Positions 1 to 7,301 of a DNA stretch of 8,117 nucleotides are shown here, piece by piece. The stretch covers positions 1 to 8,117 of the forward strand of contig CALMPZ010000453.1 in the NCBI GenBank assembly GCA_937871645.1, read 5' to 3'. How positions within the stretch are numbered: the first letter of the stretch is position 1; every line of letters begins with the position of its first letter. The notes beneath the pieces were generated by a model. That model was given only the letters and a program-made list of their open reading frames with translations. It was not told the DNA's origin and made no database searches. Source of the DNA: an uncultured Polymorphobacter sp. (GTDB lineage Bacteria; Pseudomonadota; Alphaproteobacteria; Sphingomonadales; Sphingomonadaceae). A program made the translations under genes and the position numbers.

Positions 1-584
1 TCGAGGTCGGCGATTTCGAACCGGCGGTGCGGGCACTGTTTGCGGCGCTCGACGGTGCCGGCGCGCGGGTGCTGCGGGCGATTGCGCTGCATCTGGGGCT
101 GGCAGCGGACTATTTCGTTGAGCCGGTGCGCGACGGCAACAGCGTGCTACGGCTGCTGCATTATCCGCCGCTGGCGCCCGGTGTGGCGGGTGAACGCGCT
201 GCGGCGCACGAGGATATCAACCTCATCACCCTGCTGTTTGGTGCCGAGGAGGCGGGGTTGCAGCTGCGCGACCGGGCAGGGCAGTGGCGCGACATTGCGG
301 TGCCTGACGGGGCGCTGGTCTGCAATATCGGCGACATGCTGCAGCGGCTGACTAATCACCGGCTGCCGTCGACGACGCACCGCGTCATCAATCCGGCGCC
401 GGAGCGGGCAGGGCGTGCGCGCTATTCACTGCCGTTCTTCCTGCATTTTGCGCCGGGTTTTGTCATTCGCACGCTGCCCGGGTGCATCGACAAGGCGCGG
501 CCCGACCGCTATCCCGAAGCGATCAGCGCCGACGCTTTTCTGCAGCAACGGCTGCGCGAAATCGGCCTGTTGGGGGATGGATGA
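1..584 (+). CDS. 2-oxoglutarate/Fe(II)-dependent oxygenase, isopenicillin N synthase-like (3' part only)
   Basis: The reading frame is open from base 3, so the gene begins outside the window; 193 C-terminal codons are visible. Seen: the jelly-roll core of the 2OG-Fe(II) oxygenase family. The metal triad is the HxD motif (His at 207-209, Asp at 213-215, within HEDINLITLLF) and a distal His at 378-380 (THRVINP). The 2-oxoglutarate-binding RxS follows (Arg 420-422, Ser 426-428, within RYSLPFFLHF). The missing part would be the N-terminal DIOX_N-type region; family members are usually about 300-350 residues. Known for the family: cytosolic enzymes coupling 2OG decarboxylation to hydroxylation, desaturation or ring formation on small molecules. 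The substrate cannot be read from sequence. The TGA stop overlaps the ATG of the alkaline phosphatase gene, so it is probably the upstream member of a coupled operon. Confidence 0.88.
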   Translation, partial: EVGDFEPAVRALFAALDGAGARVLRAIALHLGLAADYFVEPVRDGNSVLRLLHYPPLAPGVAGERAAAHEDINLITLLFGAEEAGLQLRDRAGQWRDIAVPDGALVCNIGDMLQRLTNHRLPSTTHRVINPAPERAGRARYSLPFFLHFAPGFVIRTLPGCIDKARPDRYPEAISADAFLQQRLREIGLLGDG

Positions 585-2088
585 TGTTCGGACGTTCGAT
601 ATTGGTTGCACTGCTGCTGACGGGGGCGGCGGGGGCGGCGCCGGTGCTGTCCACCTCGGCGACGCAGGATCCTTACTGGCAGGCCGGACGCGACACGATC
701 GCGGCGCGGCTGCAGGTCGTCAACCGGCCGGCGCATGCGAAGAACGTCATCCTGTTCATCGGCGATGGCATGGGCATTTCGACGATTACCGCGGCACGCA
801 TTTTCGATGCGCAGGAACGCGCGCGCAAGGCCGGCACCAACGCGCTCGGCGAGGAAAACAGCCTGTCGTTCGAGAAAATGCCGTTCAGCGCGTTGGTAAA
901 AACTTATAACACCGACGCGCAAGTCTCTGATTCAGCTGGCACGGCGTCCGCCATGAACACCGGCATCAAGACGCGCATCGGCTATATCAACTTCCGCCAG
1001 GACCAGACTGCGAGCGCCTGCGCGACGCCCGACGCCTGGCCGCGTACGCTCGCCGAAATCGCCAAGGGTCAGGGTATGGCGGTCGGCGTGGTGACCAATA
1101 CGCGGCTGACGCACGCGACGCCGGCCGCCGTTTACGCGCACGTCCCCAACCGCAACTGGGAGGGTGCTGACAAAAGTTATCCGGTCGCGGAACGCGCTGC
1201 GGGCTGCCCCGATATCGCCAGCCAGCTCGTCAACTTTCGCTTTGGCACCGGCATCGACCTCGCGATGGGCGGCGGCCGCGCCAAGTTCCAGCCCAAGGAC
1301 GCCGGTGGGTCGCGCGATGACGGCAAGGACCTCGTCGCAGAATGGACTAGACGTTACCCATCCGGACATTATCTGGGCGATGCGGCGGCGTTGCGGGCAC
1401 TCAAGCCGGGCGCGGCGGGACCGGTGCTCGGCCTGTTCAGCCCCGATCACATGTCGTACGAAACCGACCGCGACCCGGCGAAGCAGCCGAGCCTGACCGA
1501 AATGACCGCTTTCGCCATCGCCCGGCTCGCCGCCAGCTCGCCCAAGGGGTATTATCTGATGGTCGAGGGCGGGCGCATCGACCACGGCCATCACGCCAGC
1601 AATCCGTATCGCGCGCTCAGCGAAACGCAGCAGTTCTCGCAGGCGATTGCCGCGGCGCTGAGCCACATCAACCTCGACGAAACGCTGGTGCTGGTCACCG
1701 CCGACCATAGCCACACGCTGACGATTGCCGGCTATCCCAAACGCGGCAACGACATCCTCGGCTATATCCAGCCCGCGCTGGGCGGCGAGGGTGGTGACGG
1801 GCTCGACGAAGACGGCAATGCCATCGACGATCGCGGCGTGCCGATGGCGACATTGGGCTATCAGAACGGCCCGTGGAGCGGCACCATCGAAGGCCAGAAG
1901 CTGTCGCCGCGCCTGGCGCCGACCGACAAGAATTTCATCACCAACAAGCTCCACGGCACCGGCAGTGAAAGCCATGGCGGCGAGGATGTCGCGCTGTTCG
2001 CCACCGGCCCGTCGTCGAATCTGGTCGGCGGCGTCATCGAACAGAACGTCATTTTCCACGTCATGGCACAGGCGCTCGGCTGGAAATA

Positions 2089-2089
<1 letters not shown>
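581..2089 (+). CDS. Exported alkaline phosphatase, mammalian-like active-site type
   Basis: About 502 residues. Start taken at ATG 581 (ATGATG; 584 is equally possible) because a GGGGGA Shine-Dalgarno lies at 572-577 and a signal peptide follows at once: MMFGRS, a hydrophobic run VALLLTGAAG, then an AGA-A cleavage site near residue 20. It should act in the periplasm or outside. Metal and catalytic signatures are complete: GDGMG with Asp62; DSAG with nucleophile Ser118; EGGRIDHGHH with Glu329, Asp334 and His338; TADHSH with Asp375 and His376; HGGED with His465. His178 in THATPAAVYAH, the HGHH motif, and Cys147/Cys209 in the positions of a conserved disulfide match the mammalian-type enzymes rather than E. 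coli PhoA (Asp153/Lys328 type). It hydrolyses phosphomonoesters. The stop TAA shares its last base with the aminotransferase ATG (TAATG). No Pho box can be seen because the operon's promoter is outside the window. Confidence 0.95.
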
Positions 2090-3240
<1,151 letters not shown>

Positions 3241-3248
3241 GGCGCGCT

Positions 3249-3280
3249 GCCCCGTGACGGGCGTACGGGCCAGATTTCTT
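3249..3280 (+). terminator. Possible weak intrinsic terminator of the oxygenase-phosphatase-aminotransferase operon
   Basis: Nine bases after the aminotransferase stop, CCCGT (3251-3255) can pair with ACGGG (3265-3269), or CCCG with the nearer CGGG (3258-3261). An interrupted T-rich stretch follows (ATTTCTTT, 3273-3280). The stem is short and the T run broken, so this is a weak call. Confidence 0.3.
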
Positions 3281-3308
3281 TGACAAAACACGCCAAATAG
3301 GTTATATG
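3280..3308 (+). promoter_or_regulatory. Near-consensus sigma-70 type promoter, rightward
   Basis: TTGACA at 3280-3285 is a perfect -35 hexamer. TATATG at 3303-3308 follows with a 17-bp spacer (or TTATAT at 3302-3307 with 16 bp). The predicted start of transcription is around 3314-3315. The only things directly downstream are the 28-codon frame from 3325, the 18-bp repeat array, and the antisense of the broken membrane-protein gene. It could serve a small RNA, a leader peptide or a lost gene. Confidence 0.6.
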
Positions 3309-3341
3309 GCAAGCTGTTTTTTGAATGGCCGAGCCGACACT

Positions 3342-3354
3342 AGTCGCGGCGACT
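3342..3354. repeat. Perfect 6-bp inverted repeat at the edge of the phased array
   Basis: AGTCGC (3342-3347) and GCGACT (3349-3354) flank a single G. It lies about 30 bp downstream of the predicted transcription start and touches the first 18-bp repeat. It could be an operator half-site pair or a small hairpin; no regulator is identified. Confidence 0.4.
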
Positions 3355-3437
3355 GTAAACTTCGGAAAAAGTCGAATCTTCGTTCAGATTGTAAACTTCG
3401 CAAAATCCTGAAACTTCGTACAGATTGTCAACTTCGC
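3354..3437. repeat. Phased direct-repeat array, 18-bp period (36-bp A/B higher-order unit)
   Basis: CTTCG starts at 3360, 3378, 3396, 3414 and 3432, exactly 18 bp apart. Two alternating versions are visible. Type A starts at 3354, 3390 and 3426 with TGTAAACTTCG (third copy TGTCAACTTCG). Type B starts at 3372 and 3408 and carries CTTCGTWCAGAT. A1 and A2 agree at 15 of 18 positions; B1 and B2 agree at 14 of 18. The last A copy decays after about 12 bases. The array begins about 40 bp downstream of the predicted transcription start of the 3280-3308 promoter. Possible roles are regulator binding sites on one DNA face or remnant coding repeats (period 6/12 residues). Iterons are less likely, as no replication gene is present. 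Confidence 0.8.
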
Positions 3438-3466
3438 CCCGCGACGAGGGCTGGAAATGCGCGGCG

Positions 3467-3708
3467 TCAGCTACCGACGTGCAGCAGCAAATACACCAAC
3501 AGCAAGCCGACGCCCGTACCGACGAGCAACCCGACCAACCAGACAAACGCGCCACTTCGCGCGATGCGCTTGTGGAAACCAAAATCTACCACTGCAAACT
3601 CTCGAACCCAACCATGCAGCCACGCCGCATGCTTCCCGAACCCATTATCCAATGACGCAAAAAGCGTGCCAGAACTCGCGCTGTTTCAAGTAACTGGAAT
3701 CGCGGCAT
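3467..3708 (-). pseudogene. Small single-span membrane protein, apparently frameshifted (hypothetical)
   Basis: Not a family I recognise. On the minus strand an ATG at 3708-3706 opens MPRFQLLETARVLARF. At a T5 run (A5 on the plus strand, 3659-3663) the sensible reading moves to the -1 frame, continuing FASLDNGFGKHAAWLHG and ending at TGA 3469-3467. Joined, this gives 80 residues: an amphipathic, basic N-terminal half and one clear transmembrane helix at about residues 54-77 (AFVWLVGLLVGTGVG then LLLVYLLLHV). The start of the downstream frame alone would have to be TTG 3652, giving 61 residues with no Shine-Dalgarno. Third-position GC is roughly 70%, coding-like but lower than the neighbours. 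It lies just after truA on the same strand. A lost T (mutation or sequence error) is the simplest explanation; the slippery context is poor for programmed frameshifting. A chance open frame is the alternative. Confidence 0.4.
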
Positions 3709-3767
3709 CGAAGCCAGCTCGTGTATCACGCGGTTGTAATATTTCCTGACTCGGTCGCAGCGCGTGT

Positions 3768-4508
3768 TCAGTCGTAGCGCGCGGTCAGGAAGGTCAGTCC
3801 GTCGGGCGGGGCGTTGAAACCCAGCGCCGCACGGTTGCGCGCCGCCAGCGCCGCGCCGAGCGTCGCCGCGCTCCAGGCGCCATGGCCGACGAGCTTCAGA
3901 CAACCGACCATCGAGCGCACCTGATGGTGCAGGAACGACCGCGCGCCGGTCTCGATCAGGACAGCTTCACCGTCGCGCCGCACCGAAATATGGTCGAGCG
4001 TCTTGACCGGGCTCGCCGACTGGCAATGCGCGCTACGGAAGGTGGTGAAATCATGCCGCCCGACGAGCAGTTGCGCCGCCTCGTGCATCGCCGCGGCGTC
4101 GAGCGGCTGCGGCACGCGCCACGCCAGCCCGCGGTCGACGGTCAGCGGCGCGCGGCGGTTGATGATGCGGTATTGATAGCTGCGCGCGACGCAATCGAAG
4201 CGCGCATGGAATTCGGGGTCGGCAACGCTGCAATCGATGATCGCGACCGGCACTGGCGGCAGCTTGGCGTTGATCGCCGCCATCAGGCGGTACGCGGTCA
4301 TGTCGCGTTCGACATCGACATGCGCGACCATGGCGCGGGCGTGCACCCCGGCGTCGGTGCGGCCGGCGCCATAGACCAGCACGGGTTCGCCGGTCACCGC
4401 GTGGATGGCTGCCTCGATGGCGCCCTGGACGCTGGCGCCGTTGATCTGGCGCTGCCAGCCGACGAACGGCCGGCCGTCATATTCGATGGTCAACCGGAAG
4501 CGTGTCAC
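3768..4508 (-). CDS. truA: tRNA pseudouridine(38-40) synthase TruA
   Basis: 246 residues, close to the usual 250-270. It isomerises uridines 38-40 of the anticodon stem-loop of many tRNAs to pseudouridine, in the cytosol. Seen: the N-terminal strand [18 protein letters not shown], then [10 protein letters not shown], then the catalytic motif [11 protein letters not shown] with Asp52 as nucleophile (Asp60 in E. coli). Further on are [16 protein letters not shown] and, near the C-terminus, [13 protein letters not shown], both typical of the family. The start is GTG at 4508-4506: it directly precedes the conserved N-terminal strand and overlaps the fmt TGA as GTGA, so translation is probably coupled to fmt. 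A longer in-frame extension upstream lies inside fmt and does not resemble TruA. No terminator is visible after the stop; the broken small membrane-protein frame begins 59 bases on. Confidence 0.96.
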   Translation of the reverse strand: MTRFRLTIEYDGRPFVGWQRQINGASVQGAIEAAIHAVTGEPVLVYGAGRTDAGVHARAMVAHVDVERDMTAYRLMAAINAKLPPVPVAIIDCSVADPEFHARFDCVARSYQYRIINRRAPLTVDRGLAWRVPQPLDAAAMHEAAQLLVGRHDFTTFRSAHCQSASPVKTLDHISVRRDGEAVLIETGARSFLHHQVRSMVGCLKLVGHGAWSAATLGAALAARNRAALGFNAPPDGLTFLTARYD

Positions 4509-5410
4509 GCGGCGTGCAGGCCCGGCGTGATGGCCCAGCCGTTGAGCAGCGCCGCCGTCGCCATGGCCGGCTTGCCGGCGCGCTGCACCAGGGTCGGGCG
4601 AATGGCATCGATGCCGCACGCCAGCGTCAGCCGGTCATCGAGCACCGTGCCCGGCGTGCCGCGCGCCGCGACGACATCGACAGCGAGCAGCTTGAGGCGT
4701 TCGCCGTCGAGTTCGATGAAGGCGCCCGGCGCGGGGTTATAGGCGCGCACCAGCCGCTCGACGACCAGCGCTGGCTGGCTCAGGTCGAGCCGCGCTTCGG
4801 CCTTGTCGATCTTGTGGGCATAGGTGACACCGGCTTCGGGCTGCGGCTCGGGGGTCTGGGTGTCGAGCAATTCGAGCGTTTCGACGAGCAGCCGGGCGCC
4901 GGTCGTGGCGATTTCGGCGGTGAGTTCGCCGGCGGTCTTGCGCTCGATTTCGATGACCGCCGAACGCCACATCGGGCCGGTATCAAGCCCGCGCTCCATC
5001 TGCATGATCGTCACGCCAGTCGCCAGATCGCCCGCCGCAATCGCGCGCTGTACCGGTGCCGCGCCGCGCCAGCGCGGCAGCAGCGAGCCATGGACGTTGA
5101 TGCAGCCGTAGCGCGGCGCGTCGAGCAACGCCTGCGGCAGGATCGGGCCGTAAGCCGCGACCACCGCGACATCGAGCGTCAGTTCGGCAAACGCCATGAC
5201 ATCGGCTGGGTCCTTGAAATTGACCGGCGTGCGGACTTCGATGCCCAACGCCTCGGCGCGGCGCTGGACCTGCGAGGGGCTGAGCTTGTGCCCACGCCCT
5301 GCCACCCGCGGCGGCTGGCAATACACCGCGACCACGTCATGCCCGGCCGCGACCAGCGCATCGAGCGTCGGCACGGCAAAATCCGGGGTTCCCATGAAGG
5401 CAATACGCAT
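4505..5410 (-). CDS. fmt: Methionyl-tRNA formyltransferase
   Basis: 301 residues (E. coli 315). It transfers the formyl group of 10-formyl-tetrahydrofolate to Met-tRNA(fMet), making the bacterial initiator. Seen: the N-terminal Rossmann-type start [16 protein letters not shown] and the folate/catalytic motif [16 protein letters not shown] with Asn105 and His107. [12 protein letters not shown] follows with Asp143; together these form the Asn-His-Asp catalytic triad. The C-terminal OB-like tRNA-binding domain covers roughly 200-301 ([12 protein letters not shown]). Start chosen at ATG 5410 because GAGG at 5420-5417 sits six bases upstream and the family motif starts directly; in-frame upstream ATGs would bury that site. 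It heads an fmt-truA unit. The usual partner def is not adjacent but lies about 1.3 kb away on the other strand. Confidence 0.97.
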   Translation of the reverse strand: MRIAFMGTPDFAVPTLDALVAAGHDVVAVYCQPPRVAGRGHKLSPSQVQRRAEALGIEVRTPVNFKDPADVMAFAELTLDVAVVAAYGPILPQALLDAPRYGCINVHGSLLPRWRGAAPVQRAIAAGDLATGVTIMQMERGLDTGPMWRSAVIEIERKTAGELTAEIATTGARLLVETLELLDTQTPEPQPEAGVTYAHKIDKAEARLDLSQPALVVERLVRAYNPAPGAFIELDGERLKLLAVDVVAARGTPGTVLDDRLTLACGIDAIRPTLVQRAGKPAMATAALLNGWAITPGLHAA

Positions 5411-5416
5411 GGCAGG

Positions 5417-5420
5417 CCTC
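5417..5420 (-). promoter_or_regulatory. Ribosome binding site of fmt
   Basis: GAGG on the minus strand, six bases before the ATG at 5410, decides the fmt start in favour of the [14 protein letters not shown] terminus over the two upstream in-frame ATGs. Confidence 0.6.
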
Positions 5421-5514
5421 ATACCCCCGTCGGCGCGTGCACGCAAAGTCCCGTGTCAGCTAACGCTGCCAAGGCGGTTGCGCGGTGGCGTGCATGCGCC
5501 ATAAACTGACAGGC

Positions 5515-6042
5515 ATGAGGCTTGAAGATCTTGGCCCGCGCATCGCTATCCTGGGGCCACCGGGCAGCGGGAAATCGACGCTGGCGCAGGCGGTTGCGCT
5601 CAGGACCGGGCTGCCCGCGGTTCATCTCGACCAGCTGCAGCACTTGCCCAACACCGATTGGCAGATGCGCCCCGAAGCCGAGTTCATGGCGCTGCACGAT
5701 GCCGCAATAGCCGGGCCGCGCTGGGTCATCGACGGCAACTATTCGCGCTGCCTGCCACGGCGGCTCGATCGCGCCACAGGCGTCATCCGCATCGACATTT
5801 CGACGCTCACCAGCCTGTACCGCTATCTGCGCCGGTCGTGGTTTGAAACCGGGCGCGCCGGGGCTCTCGATGGTGGCCACGACAGCGTCAAATGGTTGAT
5901 GATCCACCACATCCTGGTCAGCAAGCGCCGCAGCCGCGCCAGCTATGAGCGCATCTATGCGGCGCTGACGCAACCCAAGGTGCAGCTTGGCTCGCCGCGT
6001 GCGCTGGCGGATTTCTACGCGCGCGAAGGGCTGCAGCGCTAA
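5515..6042 (+). CDS. P-loop kinase of the adenylate kinase/FlaR-like (topology modulation) group
   Basis: 175 residues from ATG 5515. Seen: Walker A GPPGSGKST at residues 14-22 on the first strand (RIAIL); HLDQLQHLPNTDW at 37-49, the Asp-containing substrate-side motif; WVIDGNYS at 70-77, a hallmark of the small nucleotide-kinase-like proteins annotated as FlaR or DNA topology modulation protein; VIRIDIS as a Walker B-like strand near 90-96; and an Arg-rich LID-like segment RYLRRSWFETGR. Known for the group: ATP binding is secure, while the physiological substrate is not established. The start is uncertain: ATG 5494 and GTG 5485 are in frame, but family members carry the P-loop close to the N-terminus. 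No good Shine-Dalgarno precedes any of them, and TAAACT lies 7 nt before the chosen ATG. It is divergent from fmt and 45 bases upstream of recR. Confidence 0.82.
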   Translation: MRLEDLGPRIAILGPPGSGKSTLAQAVALRTGLPAVHLDQLQHLPNTDWQMRPEAEFMALHDAAIAGPRWVIDGNYSRCLPRRLDRATGVIRIDISTLTSLYRYLRRSWFETGRAGALDGGHDSVKWLMIHHILVSKRRSRASYERIYAALTQPKVQLGSPRALADFYAREGLQR

Positions 6043-6049
6043 GCGCTGC
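6033..6049. repeat. Perfect hairpin with the kinase stop codon as loop
   Basis: GCAGCGC (6033-6039) and GCGCTGC (6043-6049) form a 7-bp GC-rich stem; the loop is exactly the TAA stop of the P-loop kinase gene (6040-6042). No T run follows, so it is not a standard intrinsic terminator. It may stabilise the 3' end or be a chance palindrome. Confidence 0.45.
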
Positions 6050-6087
6050 CATTGCCATCGGCGCGGTGCAGCGGCATAGCTGTTGGC

Positions 6088-6684
6088 ATGTCGTCTCCCG
6101 AAATCGATGCGCTGGCACAGGCGCTGGCACGGCTGCCGGGGCTGGGGCCACGGTCGGCGCGGCGTGCGGTGTTGCATCTGCTCAAGCGCCGCGAGACGGC
6201 GTTGGTGCCGTTGATTGCGGCGCTGCAGTCGGTTGCGGCCAATCTGTCGACGTGCGAAATTTGCGGCAATGTCGATACGCGCAATCCGTGCGGCGTGTGC
6301 ACCGATCCGCGACGTGACGCGCGGCAATTGTGCGTTGTCGAGGAGGTTGCCGATTTGTGGGCGCTCGACCGGTCGCGGCTGTTTCCGGGGCGGTTCCATG
6401 TGCTCGGCGGGCGCTTGTCGGCGCTCGACGGCGTGACGCCCGAGGATTTGAGCATTGGGGCGCTGGTGGCGCGGGTGCGTGGCGGCGGCATCGAGGAAGT
6501 CGTGCTGGCGATGAACGCGACGATCGAGGGTGCGACGACGATGCACTACATCGCCGAGCAGCTGCGCGGGCTGGGCGTACGCGTCATGCAGTTGGCGCAC
6601 GGCATGCCGGTCGGCGGCGAACTCGATTACCTCGACGAGGGGACTTTGGCGCAGGCGCTGCGGGCGCGGCGGCTCGTTGACTGA
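6088..6684 (+). CDS. recR: Recombination mediator protein RecR
   Basis: 198 residues (E. coli 201). With RecO (and RecF) it helps load RecA onto SSB-coated single-stranded DNA at gaps; RecR forms a ring-like clamp. Domains in order: helix-hairpin-helix [20 protein letters not shown] (about 13-32); a four-cysteine zinc finger with Cys56, Cys59, Cys68 and Cys71 (CEICGN, CGVC); a Toprim domain from about 80 ([15 protein letters not shown]) through [19 protein letters not shown] and [18 protein letters not shown]; and a C-terminal strand/helix ending [23 protein letters not shown] 6088 is chosen because family members begin [20 protein letters not shown]. No Shine-Dalgarno is evident. The common dnaX-ybaB partners are not in this window; def follows 60 bases on. 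Confidence 0.97.
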   Translation: MSSPEIDALAQALARLPGLGPRSARRAVLHLLKRRETALVPLIAALQSVAANLSTCEICGNVDTRNPCGVCTDPRRDARQLCVVEEVADLWALDRSRLFPGRFHVLGGRLSALDGVTPEDLSIGALVARVRGGGIEEVVLAMNATIEGATTMHYIAEQLRGLGVRVMQLAHGMPVGGELDYLDEGTLAQALRARRLVD

Positions 6685-6708
6685 CGCGCGCAAGCTTGAC
6701 GCGCTGCC

Positions 6709-6737
6709 TTGACCCGGCGGCCCTGACTACCTAGCTA
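6709..6737 (+). promoter_or_regulatory. Possible weak promoter for def
   Basis: TTGACC (6709-6714), a 17-bp spacer, then TAGCTA (6732-6737), which matches the -10 consensus poorly. If used, transcription would begin at about the def ATG (6745), giving a leaderless message, consistent with the missing Shine-Dalgarno. Read-through from recR is the alternative. Confidence 0.22.
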
Positions 6738-6744
6738 GCGCGCC

Positions 6745-7299
6745 ATGGCTATTCTCCCGATCCTTGAAATTCCCGATCCCAAGCTGCGCCTGATCTCGGC
6801 GCCGGTGGCGCGCGTTACCGACGCGCACCGCCAGCTGATGGATGACATGCTGGAAACGATGTACGACGCGCCCGGCATCGGGCTGGCGGCGATCCAGGTC
6901 GGGGTGCCCGAGCGCATCCTGGTCATCGACCTGCAGCGCCGCATAACGCCCGTCGATGACGAGGGCAACGAAGTCGAGGCCGAGGCGCACGACATCAATG
7001 ACCCGCGCTACTTCGTGAACCCGGAGATTGTCTGGGAGTCCGAGGAGTACGGCGTCTACAACGAGGGCTGCCTGTCAGTTCCCGAGATGTACGGCGATGT
7101 CGAACGGCCGGCGCGGGTGCGGGTCAAGTGGCTGGGCTATGACGGCGCGGCGCATGAGGAGGAGCTCGACGGGCTGCTGGCGACCTGTTTGCAGCACGAG
7201 ATGGACCACCTCGACGGCATCTTGTTCGTCGACCATCTGTCGAAGCTCAAGCGCGACATGATCATGAAAAAGCTGACCAAGGCGCGCAAGGGCAAGTAG
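6745..7299 (+). CDS. def: Peptide deformylase
   Basis: 184 residues. A metalloprotease-like enzyme that removes the N-formyl group from nascent proteins, in the cytosol at the ribosome exit. All three family motifs are intact: GIGLAAIQ (44-51), EGCLSVP with metal ligand Cys109, and QHEMDHLDG with metal ligands His151 and His155 and catalytic Glu152. The N-terminus [15 protein letters not shown] and the Lys/Arg-rich C-terminus [18 protein letters not shown] are typical of the long (type 1) alphaproteobacterial form. No Shine-Dalgarno precedes the ATG; a CTAGCTAG sequence lies just upstream. The functional partner fmt, often directly downstream of def, is here on the opposite strand beyond recR and the kinase gene. 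The stop lies 2 nt from the convergent SDR stop. Confidence 0.97.
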   Translation: MAILPILEIPDPKLRLISAPVARVTDAHRQLMDDMLETMYDAPGIGLAAIQVGVPERILVIDLQRRITPVDDEGNEVEAEAHDINDPRYFVNPEIVWESEEYGVYNEGCLSVPEMYGDVERPARVRVKWLGYDGAAHEEELDGLLATCLQHEMDHLDGILFVDHLSKLKRDMIMKKLTKARKGK

Positions 7300-7301
7300 G
7301 C

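Larger units (their letters stand above)
3241..3767. other. Atypical AT-richer intergenic region between the aminotransferase gene and truA
   Basis: About 527 bases without a conventional gene, clearly AT-richer than the flanking DNA, especially 3270-3440. It contains a possible weak terminator, a near-consensus rightward promoter, a perfect inverted repeat, an 18-bp phased repeat array and a likely broken small membrane-protein gene on the minus strand; each is listed separately. The plus strand also has a 28-codon frame from ATG 3325 to TGA 3409-3411, starting about 10 nt after the predicted transcription start and running through the repeats; its reality is doubtful. I see no transposase, tRNA or att-like duplication. 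Confidence 0.6.

Noticed and set aside
3354..3437. CRISPR array
   Set aside because: The 18-bp period leaves no room for spacers; repeats are contiguous and diverged, and no cas gene is present.
3354..3652. Plasmid-type iterons with a DnaA box (TTATCCAAT at about 3645-3653)
   Set aside because: Repeat length would fit iterons, but there is no replication initiator, only one imperfect DnaA-like site, and the surroundings are core chromosomal genes.
3656..3666. Programmed -1 frameshift in the small membrane-protein gene
   Set aside because: The site reads C TTT TTG, which does not allow clean re-pairing in both ribosomal sites, and a T5 run is short for transcriptional slippage; a simple indel is more likely.
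3306..3749. 147-codon plus-strand open frame in the atypical region
   Set aside because: Its ATG lies inside the -10 element, composition is Ser/Thr/Pro/Arg-rich without domain character, and the minus strand over the same stretch reads as a better membrane protein.
3882..5509. Long plus-strand open frames (286 and 335 codons)
   Set aside because: They lie antisense to truA and fmt and show only low-complexity Arg/Asp-rich sequence.
5419..6693. 424-codon minus-strand open frame
   Set aside because: Lies opposite the kinase and recR, both with full motif sets; the translation is Arg/Gln/Ala-rich and featureless.
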